Source: Hyaloscypha bicolor E (Eukaryota > Ascomycota > Leotiomycetes > Helotiales > Hyaloscyphaceae). From it: 64,000 nucleotides of DNA. Position numbers and translations under genes: made by a program. Position 1 is the first letter of the stretch. Every line of letters begins with the position of its first letter. This document shows positions 40,293 through 51,949 of the stretch, in pieces. Below the pieces are notes generated by a model, which saw nothing but the letters and a program-made list of their open reading frames with translations, ran no database searches and was not told the DNA's origin. Location: NCBI RefSeq assembly GCF_002865645.1, contig NW_020194558.1, positions 1,178,001 to 1,242,000 of the forward strand, read 5' to 3'.

Positions 40293-40925
40293 TTTAACTA
40301 ATAATATTATTTTCTCTTTTAGCTATATAATTAAATACTATAAAAATAAGAATAGCTAGATCTAATATTTGCTTTTTATTAAGAACTTCTTTTTATTTCT
40401 TTAGCTTTTATTTAGGTATTATATTTTAATTAGGCTATAGAAGCTTCTTTTCTATAGTTTTATATAATTTCCTTTAATTAGTTTAAAAGAAGAAAAACTA
40501 TTTAAAAATAGAAAATTTCTAGAAATAACTTATAATAAAATCTTATTAATTAGTATTTTTTAATACTTTATATTAAATTACTTTTCTAGCTATTATTAAA
40601 AAATACTAATAATATAATTAAATTATATAGATTTAGGCTTATTTTTTTTTTAGCTATATAAGTCTATATTTTCTATAATTAACTAGAATATTAATATATA
40701 TAGCCTATTTTTTATTAAGAATAATATTATAATTTCTGAAGTTTAAAATAATTATAGATATATTAATACTTTATTTATTAATTAGAAATAAAACTTTTAT
40801 ATATTTATTAGTAAATTTAGTTAGCTTTTTATTAAAATTATATATAATATAAAATAAAAAAAGAAATTATAGTTATATTTCTAGAAATTACTTTATAAGC
40901 TAAATAAGCTTTATATTAATAAAAG
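40293..40925 (-). other. Element D segment between E1 and E2
   Basis: Inverted match to C at about 16790-17370, including the block at C 17280-17350. It belongs to the region between protease and RT of D. Confidence 0.8.
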
Positions 40926-41216
40926 TATAATACTTATATTAATAAGTATTTAGCTGGATTTAGTAGCTTAATTAAGCTAGTACTTATATGGAATTATATT
41001 CCCTAATTAGAACTAGTATTTCTATATATCTAGTAAAATACTAGATTCTATATATAGAGATATATAAGCTTGGGAAATGAGTATTAATTAGTTTCTTACT
41101 AAGAACTAGTTCTTGGAATTAATTATTCTTCTATACTTTATTCTATACTTTATTCTATATTTTACTCTTTTACTTTAGTTACTTATATAGTACCCTGCTA
41201 TATTAGGAGCCTTATA
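40926..41216 (+). repeat. 5' LTR of E2
   Basis: 291 bp; starts TATAATACTT and ends GAGCCTTATA. Confidence 0.88.
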
Positions 41217-43032
41217 TACTAATTAATCCAACCTGCAGGAAGTAGTTTGCTATAAAGCAATTAAGGAACCTACTAAAAATATAAAAGTTATCCGAAATAC
41301 TATAATTTTCACGATTTTCTATTAAAAATAATTTCAGAAAATATATTAGAGAGCTTAATAGAATAAACGAAGTATATAGAGCTACTAGAATAGCTAGTAC
41401 TATAGCTAGAGAACTTAACTAAACGTCCGAAATAGCTAGAATAGCCTATAAGAGAATAAAAACATTATTATATAAGTAATTTATAAGAATAGAAAGCCTT
41501 ACTTCTATTTTTATAAATATAGAAGCTATTAGTATATTATAGTAAAGATATATAAGAAGTACAGGATTTTATTTCAGGGGCAGAGTATTAATTTTGCCTT
41601 AATTAGGGCTACTATTATCTAGATAATATATCTAAAATTAATTATTATATTCTAGTATTTAAGTTAAAGCCATATTATTAATAAAGTGTTTTTAAGAAAA
41701 ATATAGGAGGCCCAGGGCATATTATATAGAAGTAGTTTAAAGTATATCTTTTTAAGTCTATTTATAATATTAATAATTAATAAATAAGTATTATAGAATT
41801 ATATAAAAATGTCTATTAATAAAAAGACCAGATAATAAATAATTTTATAGCTGAATTATAAATATATAAGCGAGAATTAGACTATACTAATAAGTAAAGG
41901 CTAGTAGATATATTATTTTCAGGGCTATAGCAGGAGCTATAGACTAAGATATTAAGGAGAGGTAATTTGCTATATATATAAAAGAGGCTATTCTAGCTAG
42001 TATATTTAATTAAAACTATAAATTAATTATTTAGGGCTTTTAAAGAAATATAAGTTAAGAGAGAAAGCCCTAAATAAATAAGAAGCCCTAAGTAAGTAAG
42101 AGCCTATTAATACTATAATAGAAACTATACTAGTAATAGGTATTTATAAGTAATTTATTTTAAGTATTAAAAGAAAAAGTATTATATTAATAAATACTAG
42201 AAATAATTAATAATATACTTTTTAGGAAAGCTTTAAATATACTAGGCTATTATAAATATTATAGAACTATTAGATATAACTAACTATACTAATAGCTAGT
42301 ATTCTAATAGCCTAAAACTTATATATTAAATATATGAGTTAAAACTAGTAATCTAGTATCTATAGGTATTTAGTAAATTAAGAAAACTAGTTAAATACTA
42401 TTTTCTAGTTATAAAAGAAATATTAAATATATAAGTACTCTTGCCTATAAAATATAGCCTTAGCTAAAGGTAATACTAGTAAGGCTTATTATCTAGCTAA
42501 ATACCTAAAAAATAATAGGATTTAAAGGCTATATATTATAAGAGAGATACTACCGGGCCAAATACCTAAGAGTAATAGTTTGAGAATAGTAATTAGAAAG
42601 CTATTAAGTATTTATTTCAGAAATAAAATAATAGCTAATTATTAGAGATAATATTCTAGAAAGAGAGGTAATAGCTATTTTATAAATATAAAAGTAATAT
42701 AAAAGTAATATAAAAGTAATATAAAAGTAATATAAAAGCAGTATAAATATATAAAGTACTAAAAATATCCTAGAATTAAGTATAAAAAACTACTATATAA
42801 ATAAATATAAAGCGAATTAGTAAAGTAGTTAGTAAATAAAGTATAGAGCTAGATTTTATTTATAGAAGTAGTTTTCCTAGTTCTAAAAACCCAAATAGAT
42901 ATACTATAATATATAGAGCTTATAAAAGCATATAAAGCTTATAATATATAGAGCCTATAATATAAAGAATATATAAAGGACATATGAAAGTAGCTTAGGC
43001 TCTTAGAAATAAGAGCCCAGAAAGAAAGATAA
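41217..43032 (+). pseudogene. Heavily eroded Gag-like region of E2
   Basis: Co-linear with E1 38225-40002. The E1 GAGTATCGA block appears at 41581 as GAGTATTAA, and the block around 42160-42200 corresponds to the E1 zinc knuckle. Short direct repeats of AAAGTAATAT occur near 42690-42735. Confidence 0.7.
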
Positions 43033-43303
43033 TATAATACTTATATTAACGAGTATCTAGCTAGATTTAGTAGCCTAATTAGGCTAGTACTTATATGAGA
43101 TTATATTCCCTAATTGGGACTAGTACTTCTATATATCTAGTAAAATACTAGATTCTATATATAGAGATATGCGAGCTTAGGAAATAGATATTAATTAGTT
43201 TTTTACTAAGAACTAGTTCTTGAAATTAATTATATTTCTATACTTTACTTTATACTTTACCTTAATTACTTATATAGTATTCTACTATATTAGGAGCCTT
43301 ATA
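43033..43303 (+). repeat. 3' LTR of E2
   Basis: 271 bp, ending GAGCCTTATA directly before the AAAAG duplication. Confidence 0.88.
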
Positions 43304-45213
43304 AAAAGTATAACTATTAGCTCTAATATTAATAAAGGAAAAAGACTTAATTTCTAACCTATTTATATTAATAATATAAGATATTATAAGAGTATTTTCT
43401 TTTATTAGACAAATTAAGTTAATTTCTATTAAATCTATATTATAAGCCCCTAAAATAAAAACTTTCTTTAGAAATATTTGTTTTCTAATTCTATACTAGA
43501 ATTAGAATTCGAATTCTCTAAATATAATAGCTAAACTTATTATAATTAAAGTATTTAATAATTAAAGGATCTTTAGTCTTTATAGAATATTATTTATATT
43601 TATAAGGAAATATATATTTAATAAAAGTAGTTAATATAAGCTTCTTAGATTTCTTTTTAAAAATATATTTCTTAGAATATAAAAAAATATAATATTAGAA
43701 ATAAGTTTAATTAGAATAGTTTTTATTTTCTTATATTTTTTAGTCTTTTTATATATGGCCTTAATTTATTAATTATTAGTAATATAATATTAAATAAAGC
43801 AAATAGTATTAATAAAAGAATTATTATAATATATATATACTAATTTCTAAAGTTTTAATAAAAGCTTTTTATTTAATTTATATTTAATATCTTAAAAACT
43901 AATATTATTTTCTATAAATAATTATAAAAAAAGAATATAAAATTCCTGAAATATTTAATTAAAATATATTTAAAACTTATTAAAGTTACGGTAAGTATTT
44001 TATATCTTATTAGAATTAGAATATAACTTTATTAAATAGAAATATAGCTCTAAGAGCTAATAATACTAATTCGAACTATTTTTATTTATATGAAAATTAG
44101 TTAAAACAAGAATATTACTTATAAATTTACTAGAAATATAAATAATCTTGAGATTCTCTAAAAAGAATATAAATTAGTATTTTCTTATAACTTATTCTTA
44201 ATCTAAACTAGCTAGTTATTAAAAATAATATAATCTCTAGTAAAGAGAATTAGATCTGGAAGCTTAGTAATTCTAGTATTTCTAAAAAAAAGTATAAGAT
44301 ATAAGAGATTCTAAATAGAAATAAATAGGAAATAATTTGAAATTCTTTTAAGAAAAGTTTGAAATAATTGAGACTATAGAAATAATAAAAGCAAATAGAG
44401 CAGAAATAGCTAAAGCTATTATAAGCCGATCTATTATAGCTATATAATATTTAATATTATAAAGCTTAATATTCTTAAAAAGGCCTTTAGTATTTTTATA
44501 ATTTGTTTTATATAAAATAGTCTTCTTAAGATTTTTCTAGTAACTAGTAATAATTAAATTAATATCTAAAAGCAAGTAATTAGCTTTTTTGGTCTATTTA
44601 TATAATTCTTTAGTAATAATAAGCTAATTAGTATATAGGAGCTTTTTAATAAAAAAGAAAGCCTTTTCTTTTATAAATTTATTTAAAAAACCTTTAGAAA
44701 TATTAATAGGGCATTTGATTTAAAAAGGGCTACTAATAGAATAATCTAAACTAATAGAAGCCTTAGAAGAAATTAATATTATTTCGGATTATATAATATT
44801 CTAGGAAATTAATCTATTATACTTTTCTTTTATTATATTTTTCCTAATAATCTTATTATTAGTATATATATAGAGCCTATAAGATTATAAGATAGAACTT
44901 GAGAGTAATAATTAGGTTACTAGTCTATAAGCACCTATTATTCTAGAACTTAATTAAAAAAAATAGCCTTTATTTAAAACTCTTTAATTTTTGGGTTTTC
45001 GAAAGAATTTCTAATATATTACTAGTATATATTTATAAAGATATAAATATCTAATTTCTTTAAAAGTTCTAAAGCTTTTTGCTTTTATTATTCTAGAATC
45101 TATTACTTATATTTCTAAGGTTTTATTATTTTAATAATACTTATATTTCTAATAATTCTAAATTAGTTTATTTGAAATCCTCTATAAAATTAAAGGAAAT
45201 AAACTTTAAATAC
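43304..45213 (-). pseudogene. gag and protease relic of element D
   Basis: Inverted match to C 14728-16780. The minus strand at about 43306-43340 reads INIRANSYT, the eroded LIDSGA protease site seen in C. The rest is gag-region sequence without open frame. Confidence 0.72.
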
Positions 45214-45487
45214 TATTACAGGTATAATTTTTAGGACTTAGAAAGTAAAATAAAAGATTTCTTATAAAAATAATTTAAAGCTAAAAAAGGGAAAACTAGA
45301 ATATAGGAGGCTATAATAGAATATATATATCCTATAGTATACTAGTTCTAAAAGGGCTTAGTTTTCTAAATATCTCTAGTATATTTCAAATATATTTCTC
45401 TAGTAAAGCAGCTATATTATATATATTTAGAAGATATTTAGTATCTAGTTAAATATTTCAGATATCGGGTATCTGGGAATTATAATA
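45214..45487 (-). repeat. 5' LTR of element D
   Basis: 274 bp, matching 34189-34463. Confidence 0.8.
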
Positions 45488-46211
45488 TAAATTAATTACC
45501 TTATATATTATAAGATAAATACTTTTCTTAAAACTATATTAATAAATATTAGCTAGCCTTTAGCTAGAATATTTAATATATAAAATAAATATTAGTATCT
45601 GTATTAACTAATATAAATATAAACTATATTTATTTCTATAAATAATAAATTAATTACTAAAAACAGATTCTATTAGAAAAATAAAAGAATTTATTTACTA
45701 ATTACTTAAATCTACTTTTTATTTAAGTAAAAAATCGATTTTTCTCTTACTATTTATAATACTAATAATTAATAAAAATTATTTTCTATTATTTATTAAT
45801 ACTATTTCCTTTAAATATAACAAGTTTTATAAAAGAACTTATTTTAATTATTCTTTTATATTACTTTAAAATTCTTATAATATAAATACAAATTCAGTTT
45901 TATAAGTAATATTAATAATAGTTTTTATTTAGAGAAACGAAATTATAATTAAAGAATATAATTATTAATTAAATATAATAAAGTATAAAATTAATATTAA
46001 TATTAATATTGAATTTTGGTTTAAGCAAGAAATAAGTTTAGGTAATTAGCGGGTAAATCCTTCTATTATACTAATAATAATAGCCGCTTGTATAAAGTCG
46101 TAGCTTTGTTTTACTAACCGTATCAGGCATCTCTCTCGTTCTCCAGATCGGGCTTAAGAACTATAACCTCTGTGATGTCTGCAGGGTCGCACGTGACTCA
46201 AGGGCATGTGA
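45488..46211. other. AT-rich to normal transition, no gene
   Basis: AT-rich to about 46040, then normal composition. CACGTG at about 46190. No reading frame is recognised. Confidence 0.5.
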
Positions 46212-46216
46212 CGAAC

Positions 46217-46656
46217 TGTTGAAATTAGGGGCCTGAGGCTCCTAATAGGCTTAGTAAGCCCTAGAACCGAACGCCACGGGGCTATACACTAGCTTAATAC
46301 CCTATCTAGCTAGAATACCCTATCTAGCTAGAATACCCTATCTAGCTAGAATACCCTATCTAGCTAGAATACCCTATCTAGCTAGAATACCCTATACGGC
46401 TAGAATACCCTGTACGGCTAGAATACCCTGTACGGCTAGAATACCCTGTACGGCTGGAATACCCTGTATAGCTGGAATACCCTGTATAGCTGGAATTAGT
46501 TCAGCTGGTATAGGGATTTAGTACATGTGATTTAGGGGGTTCAGGGCTATATATACGGGCTACTTACTACTATAGAACAGCAGTCAATTCAGTATCGTTT
46601 ACTTGGTTTACATTGCAAGCACGTGACCCTAGCTTTATTACTTAGCTAGTTTAATA
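46217..46656 (+). mobile_element. Solo LTR (TGTTGAAATT family) expanded by a minisatellite
   Basis: Starts TGTTGAAATTAGG and ends AGTTTAATA. Flanked by a perfect 5-bp duplication CGAAC (46212-46216 and 46657-46661). Related over both ends to the solo LTR at 56019-56368, which is inverted. It is longer (440 vs 350 bp) because of an internal 18-bp tandem array. Confidence 0.88.
46296..46494 (+). repeat. 18-bp minisatellite inside the solo LTR
   Basis: Eleven copies of AATACCCTATCTAGCTAG and variants. Variants are ordered along the array: TATCTAGCTAG (5x), TATACGGCTAG, TGTACGGCTAG (2x), TGTACGGCTGG, TGTATAGCTGG (2x). Confidence 0.93.
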
Positions 46657-46667
46657 CGAACCTCGGA

Positions 46668-46900
46668 TGTTGCGGGTGTCGATTAGGGAGATCAACGGCC
46701 CTTTGACGTTATAACCAACTACTGTTTATATTATAAGCATTAGGCTTATAAATCACTAATTGTATATACGTCATCGGGGCCTCCTATTTAGAGGAGGCTT
46801 CCCTGGACCTCACAGGAGGGACAGAGATTAGTTCTGTACTGAATTTGATACTGGTTTCACAACTCACTGATTCATTCTATTGTCTTATTGCCTACCAACA
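46668..46900 (+). repeat. Possible further LTR (TGTTG...CAACA)
   Basis: A 233-bp stretch starting TGTTGCGGGTGTC and ending CTACCAACA, with an internal small hairpin (GGGGCCTCCTATTTAGAGGAGG). The termini look like an LTR, but flanks TCGGA and AACAC do not match and there is no second copy here. Confidence 0.35.
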
Positions 46901-47600
46901 AACACCTCACAACCTCCCTCGCTTATTCTTTAGTTATATTATCAAGCTATACTTTGACTATATCTAAGGTTTCGAGAACCTCCTATAGCATATTATAAGC
47001 TAGTTTGGCGATTAGTTATAGTATAAGGACCTTGCCTGAACCAGAGCCTTGCAGCGGATCTCGACTGCTTGAAAGTCTTTAAAGCGACTCCGATAGTCCT
47101 CTTGAAGGGTATAGTCCGCCATGGCTTGCTACCATTCCTGAAATAAAACTCAAAGAAGACAAAAAGTTGAATCGGCGGGGGATTTGAAAACTTGTAGTAT
47201 TGCCCAGTATATTTCCAAGCCCACACAATATAGCGCCATCAGGTTAGTTATGCGGGGTTCTGTGCCGGAACTACCTCAGGCACTCAGACCATTATTTCGT
47301 GCCTAAGGCATGAAATCGTAAGTCACATGCGCCCTCACCAAATGGCCTAAGATGCTGTGAACTCTGGTAGGACGCAGACGACTCCTGCGCCGAGCAGATG
47401 AGCGACAATTCTCAGCGTTCGGCGAACGCCGACGTTTGTCTCTCAATCATCTTATCCATATCCGGATCCGGATCACCGCCAAACCAAATCTTCCATCCTC
47501 CCCCCATCCTCCCACCCTCAACAACCTGCCCGTCCATCTCCACACCCTCCATCCAATCTCCCTGCGTCGCCTCCTCCTCATCAACCTCTTGTCAGTGACC
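46901..47600. other. No recognised gene; short frames only
   Basis: A 77-codon frame on the minus strand (46993-47226) and a 66-codon Pro/Ser-rich frame on the plus strand (47398-47598) show no recognisable domain and no splice context. I regard both as unsupported. Confidence 0.4.
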
Positions 47601-47603
47601 ATT

Positions 47604-47900
47604 CACCAATGAGTGACTGGTCTCCATCTGGCATCCAGGTTGTGGTGTCCCTCCTGAGCGACTGGTCCCACTTGAGCGACTGGTCTCCTCATGTGGGTGA
47701 CTGGTCCCTCTTGAGCGACTGGTCCCATCTGGGTGACTGGTTTCCACCGGCGTGAACTTTCTCCGTGATAGGACCAGTCACGCACTGGGTGATTGATCTC
47801 CACACAAGGCCAGTCGCCGAATGGAGACCAGTCACCTACTGTGTGACTGGTCCCTCTTGATGGCGTTTTCTTGGTGACTGGATTTGCTTGAGTGACTGAC
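47604..47900. repeat. Degenerate minisatellite based on GTGACTGGTC
   Basis: GTGACTGGTC / GCGACTGGTC recurs more than ten times at irregular 15-30 bp spacing, in one direction to about 47760 and partly as GACCAGTCAC afterwards. Translated, it gives a PVAQEGPVTHM-like repeat, which I treat as a by-product. Confidence 0.7.
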
Positions 47901-48370
47901 CTCTTCTCGGTCTGTGAATCTAATTTCAATTAAACTCATAATGAGAACGGTTCTTGGGCTTCAGATAGAATTGTTTATATCATTCAGTAAGTGGTCTCTA
48001 TTGCTTATTATAGTGATTTCCAAGCTGTGTATTAATATTCAGCCTGCTCTCTTTCCGGCCCACTTTCCACAAGAATCCGAAATGTCGGCCACATTTCAGC
48101 AAAGACTGAGAGTATATATGCGGCAGCGGGAACCTCCGTCAATACTATTTATATATTATGAAGAAAATCTCGGGTCCCAAGGGACTCAGGTTAGCAATTT
48201 TCAGCATATCTTGTTTGCTGGCGCGTGCTAGTGAACAGCAATAACGTCTGTCCCTGCGTCCCGAGACGCACCCTGTCACGAGACGAATCTATAGTTTTGG
48301 AATCATAAATTTTTTCTTGGCAAGTCTACGAAGTTATTAATAACATGCTACTTTCTTTAATTATTTCTCT
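47901..48370. other. Intergenic, no gene recognised
   Basis: A 105-codon plus-strand frame (47914-48231) has no recognisable domain. Composition is normal. Confidence 0.4.
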
Positions 48371-48562
48371 CTAAGAAGACCACTTAGCAATAAAGAAAAA
48401 ATTGTGGTTAGTTATGCTATCGATCGTTTTAATCATGTCACCGATTACTACTTCGGCTGTTTCCCCCTGTTTAATCACGACTATTAAAGTCTTTTTCAAA
48501 ATTCGGGGCACTTTGGAGAAGGTTCCATAATGAAACAATATAACTCCAAATTTTAAAGACAT
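48371..48562 (-). pseudogene. Unknown short coding module, copy 1
   Basis: 63-codon frame containing PRILKKTLIVVIKQGETAE and TIDSITN. A diverged copy at 62606-62775, same orientation, reads KFKDRPIVIIEQGGTAE and TIDNMTITN. Nucleotide identity is moderate, yet the pattern P..K..IV-I.QG-TAE...TID--T is kept, suggesting both derive from a protein-coding sequence, perhaps a transposon ORF. I do not recognise the family. Confidence 0.4.
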
Positions 48563-49043
48563 TCAGAGAAGAAAAGAAATGTGGTCCGGGAGTTTCGCCG
48601 GTGCGAGGAGACGGGCCACATGTTTCGGTGCTTAGTAATGTGCATTAGCCGAGTTACAATATACTATGTTCACGCCCAGGCTCGCTATATCTACTTAGCC
48701 AAAATCTTGTGACTGATCACGTATATGGCGTAAAATGGTCACGCGTGTGGCGTAAGTGCAGGTTTCGAACATTCTAGCGGCACGCGGCAGCACCCTGGTG
48801 CCTGGGCGCTGGAGCGCCGTCTCTTGTCTCCTTCAGCGCCCGCCCTTCCGTGATCAAATATACCGCAAAATTGCAGCAAATCAGAAGTCTTAGTTCAGGA
48901 ATTAGAGATTATGATTTGCTTAAAACCCTCGCTTAAATGCGCACGGGCCAGGGCGGGCGCTGCCGCAGCGGAACGGATAGGCTGTAAAGGCTCTGGAGCA
49001 GTGAGATTAATGCTTAGAATGTGGTTTTACTGATGCCTGAAGG
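48563..49043. other. Intergenic, no gene recognised
   Basis: Normal composition with GC-rich stretch 48770-48850 holding a small palindrome GGCGCTGGAGCGCC. No gene. Confidence 0.45.
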
Positions 49044-49051
49044 CCTGATAA

Positions 49052-49890
49052 CAGTGTGTCAAAGGATTAATCACGTTAATCAAATTAATCGATTAATTAA
49101 TTAATTAATGTGATTAGATTATGATTAACGTGATTCAGATTTTTTGTGATTAGATTAGATTAATTAATCTTGATTAATCTGATTAATGCTTAATTAATCA
49201 CGTGACACCGGAGTTTCTTGACTTTTCTTACTTTTCTCTTTACTTTTACTTATTAATTATTAAATAACCTTATAACTAACTAATAATATTATAATAAAAA
49301 AATCTAAATTAAGCTAAGAACTAACTAATTACTTCTTTTCTATAATAATAAACTGATTATCTATAAGGGGCGCACGTGATGGCGCATGGACGAGTATCAG
49401 ATATCGTAGATCTAGTTTCCTATTTTGGGTAAAGCTTGTATGGGATCGCATTTCCTAATTAAGTAAAGGTCTTCGCACGCTTGGCTAAGTACTAGGGAAT
49501 ATATAGGGAGACGCTCCTAGCTTTGGAAAGGGGCATCGATTAGTCTTTTATTGGAATCAACTCTTGGAAATCAGTTACACTTGCAAGCGTCACTCTAAAG
49601 CTTACTTACCTTGACTACTTGTGTATCACCCTGCTATTGTATGCCTCACAGCTTGGTAAGCTGCGGCCCAGGCCGCCGCTAGGTGGCCGTAGCCCTAATG
49701 CGGTAAAGCGCGCTCCCTATACGGCTAGTGCTATCATGTGTCTAGTCACGTGCTTCATTAATCAAATTAATCAATTAATAATCAATTAATCTGATTAGAT
49801 TATGATTAGAATATGATTAATGGTAAATTTCCTTGATTAGATTAGATTAATGCCCATTAATCTAATCTAATCTAATCATTTGACACACTG
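49052..49890. mobile_element. hAT-like non-autonomous DNA transposon
   Basis: Terminal inverted repeats CAGTGTGTCAAA (49052-49063) and TTTGACACACTG (49879-49890). They are flanked by a perfect 8-bp duplication CCTGATAA (49044-49051 and 49891-49898). An 8-bp TSD and CAGTG termini are hallmarks of the hAT superfamily. Subterminal DNA on both sides is packed with GATTA/TTAATC repeats, as is usual for hAT transposase sites. No transposase is present; without the inserted LTR it is about 565 bp. Confidence 0.85.
49377..49650 (+). mobile_element. Diverged E-family solo LTR inside the hAT-like element
   Basis: 274 bp from TGATGGCGC to GCCTCACA. It shares blocks with E LTRs: TGGGATCGCATTxCCTAATTA, ATATATAGGGAG, GGGxATCGATTAGT, TTACCTTGACTACTTG and CCTGCTAT. 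TG/CA ends are intact and RIP is slight. Flanks GCACG and GCTTG are only partly alike, so the duplication is uncertain. Confidence 0.7.
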
Positions 49891-49984
49891 CCTGATAAGA
49901 GCAGTAAATTAGCCTATCACGTGTATAATTATAAGGATAAAACACCAAAAAATCAAGGTTGGGATAAAAAATCGTAAGGATATT

Positions 49985-50085
49985 CTATCTTAGGGCTAAT
50001 TTTTATTGGGATCCTAAGGTAGCAAGCATCCTTATGGTGAGGATATCCTTATATTGAGTATCCTTATAGCGAGTTTTTACTGTAC
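49985..50085. repeat. Tc1/pogo-like terminal inverted repeat fragment
   Basis: Read on the minus strand from 50085: TACAGTAAAAACTCGCTATAA, then repeated ATAAGGAT motifs. TACAGTA plus short iterations is typical of pogo/Tc1-type ends. I find no matching opposite end in the neighbourhood, so this is a remnant at best. Confidence 0.45.
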
Positions 50086-51640
50086 AACTAGCTCCCGCGC
50101 TGGGGCTGGCCAACAGAAGGATGAGCGAGATCCTTTTCGGACATTCGTCCCAGCAGATGCCAAGGGACAAGTAGGCACACAGGGCTTCAGCCGCTGCCTG
50201 TCCACCTGTGGGAGGAAGCTTAGTTGACTCTGCACTGTACCATGGTCCAGCGCGGAGGACGACGACTCAACACCTGTACGCGGTGTCCTCTACGAACCTC
50301 CAGCTCTCGATTGAGAGTCTGCAGAGCCAAGATTGAGTCCCTTCGACGCCGAGACCCCGACGACGCCGTTGCGATACCAACGATCGAGATCCGACACAAA
50401 ATTTTCACGACACAACCCTCTACTTTCGACCTCCTCTTGTATATCGTACCTCGTTCAAATACATACCTACGACTAGAGGAAAGGGCCGGAAGAAAATATA
50501 AAGGGGAAAAAGGCGGGTTATGGTTGTGGTCTACGAGAAGGCTGGGGAGGATTTCGACCAGACAAGAAAGGGACAGCCATGAACAGACTGCCGGGAATAC
50601 TAGCTGATGTCTGGACTGTTTAAACGCAAAAGGGGGCCTGGGATAGGAGGACCTGAGACTACTACTATCTGTCTAGAAAGCCTTTTGCGGAGCGAATAAA
50701 TAAATACGGGATATTTGACCCATACCCAGCTGATCCTGCACCCTTTTGTCACTAAACTATGCCGCTGGTGTGATTCTGAATCTCCCAGTACCACTGGCAC
50801 TTGGTGTGACTCCTTGGATGCGGCATCGATACTGCATGAATCTCCACCTCTGCCTGGCGTCTGCTAGCTGACCCTCTCCCTCCCCTTTGTTAGTGAAGCT
50901 CCGGTGCCAATACGATCCTAGACTGCTAGGATTTATATGAATCTCCCAGTACCACTGGATAGTAGTGCGACTACTCCCTGATACGGCATTACTGCTATGT
51001 AATATCACCATTAGCAGGCTTGCCACCGGCGATCTCCCCTTTCTCAGTCTCGCTAATACGATTGTCCCTTACATGGCATGCATGATCCCTTTCCTAAGCC
51101 TCAGCGTAACCCTTTGGTAGGGCAATCTCGTAGCTGTACGAATCTCACGACGATTAACCCGAACCAGTCATCCCATCCGCCGAGATAGAACTGATATACG
51201 CCCCTTCCCGAAGCAATATCACATATATATGAATAGTACAGGAATCAAACTCGCTATCGGAGCACCTTGGCTCTTTGCCCTCTATAAGCAGAATAAAAAC
51301 TAGGAGAAAAAGAAAGAGAAAAGAGACATGCGAGGAAAGTATAGTATTAAAATATCCAAAAGCAAAGAGGAGTAAATTAAATAATACCGAAGCTCCTATT
51401 ATATAAAATCGCCCCTGTAGATATTAATGAGATATTATGGAATAATAAGGCTGACTTACCTATTATGTATATATAAGCGAATGTGGATCTAAAAATGGCT
51501 CCGGGGGAATCTCGGTCGCAAGGGAGCCAAAATGGGGAGACAAAATGAGGAAAGTGTAACCGAGTATTAAGGGAGCCGGAACGGGTCCCTTGGGGAGCTA
51601 AAATGGCCTCTCAGCGCATACTCAGGCTGACTCTGCCGTG
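50086..51640. other. No recognised gene; imperfect internal duplication
   Basis: GAATCTCCCAGTACCACTGG occurs at about 50778 and again at about 50940, with flanking similarity (GCGGCAT.. CTG.. ), indicating a duplicated segment of about 160 bp. Frames at 50224-50607 (+), 50600-50800 (-) and 50757-51026 (-) have no recognisable domain. Confidence 0.45.
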
Positions 51641-51720
51641 TGCTCAGGTTGCTCAGGCCGAGCTCAGGACGTGCTCAGGCGTGCTCAGGCATGCTCAGGA
51701 ATGCTCACCCTCGGCTCAGG
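51641..51720. repeat. GTGCTCAGG minisatellite
   Basis: About eight copies of (G)TGCTCAGG at irregular 7-13 bp spacing. Confidence 0.8.
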
Positions 51721-51862
51721 TTAAGGCGGCAGCTGCTCACGTCCAAACACTAAAACAGAACCAGCGAAAAAAAAGTTGAGTCTGACTTATCTGGTAATCT
51801 CAGACGATATTTTTTCCAACGCGGTTAGTCAGCGGCGGCGCTCTGTGGTTAATGGGGGATTG

Positions 51863-51949
51863 GCGCGAAACGAAACCCCTCAGAAAACAGAGGTCAAACC
51901 CTCAAGTTTCCGAGGTGTTTTGTTCGGTATCAATCGACTTATGAGCAGA
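51863..51949 (+). repeat. Direct repeat, left copy
   Basis: From GCGCGAAACGA to CTTATGAGCAGA. Near-identical to 55422-55506, especially the last 50 bp containing CCTCAAGTTTCCGAGG. The two copies bracket the ubiquitin-like/SANT gene. Confidence 0.85.

Larger units (their letters stand above)
40926..43303 (+). mobile_element. E2: second gag-only LTR retroelement of the E family
   Basis: 2378 bp. LTRs at 40926-41216 (291 bp) and 43033-43303 (271 bp, about 20 bp missing near its end). The internal sequence is co-linear with E1 but much more RIP-degraded. Perfect 5-bp duplication AAAAG at 40921-40925 and 43304-43308. It inserted independently of E1, same orientation, 633 bp away within the same host element. 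Confidence 0.9.
34189..45487 (-). mobile_element. Ty3/gypsy element D (family of C), split by two later insertions
   Basis: Three segments, 34189-37934, 40293-40925 and 43304-45487, join into one inverted copy of the C family. The sequence at 37800-37934 continues at 40293 exactly as C does near 17360 (inverted). The sequence before 40926 continues at 43304 as C does near 16780. LTRs lie at both outer ends. With E1 and E2 removed, D is about 6.6 kb, like C. No clear target-site duplication was found around D itself. Confidence 0.85.

Noticed and set aside
34184..45492. Target-site duplication around element D
   Set aside because: Flanks AATAA and TAAAT do not match, so the duplication is not claimed though the LTRs are clear.
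46296..46494. CRISPR-like array
   Set aside because: Units are contiguous 18-bp tandem copies without unique spacers, and the context is a fungal LTR.
47398..47598. Pro/Ser-rich 66-codon frame
   Set aside because: Low-complexity composition, no homologous feature I can recognise.
50220..50607. Overlapping frames on both strands, 62 and 127 codons
   Set aside because: Arg/Ser-rich translations without recognised domain; no splice or neighbour support.
51240..51310. tRNA-like stretch (minus strand, GAGTTTGATTCCTG)
   Set aside because: It resembles a B box, but I cannot fold a complete cloverleaf with matching acceptor and T stems.
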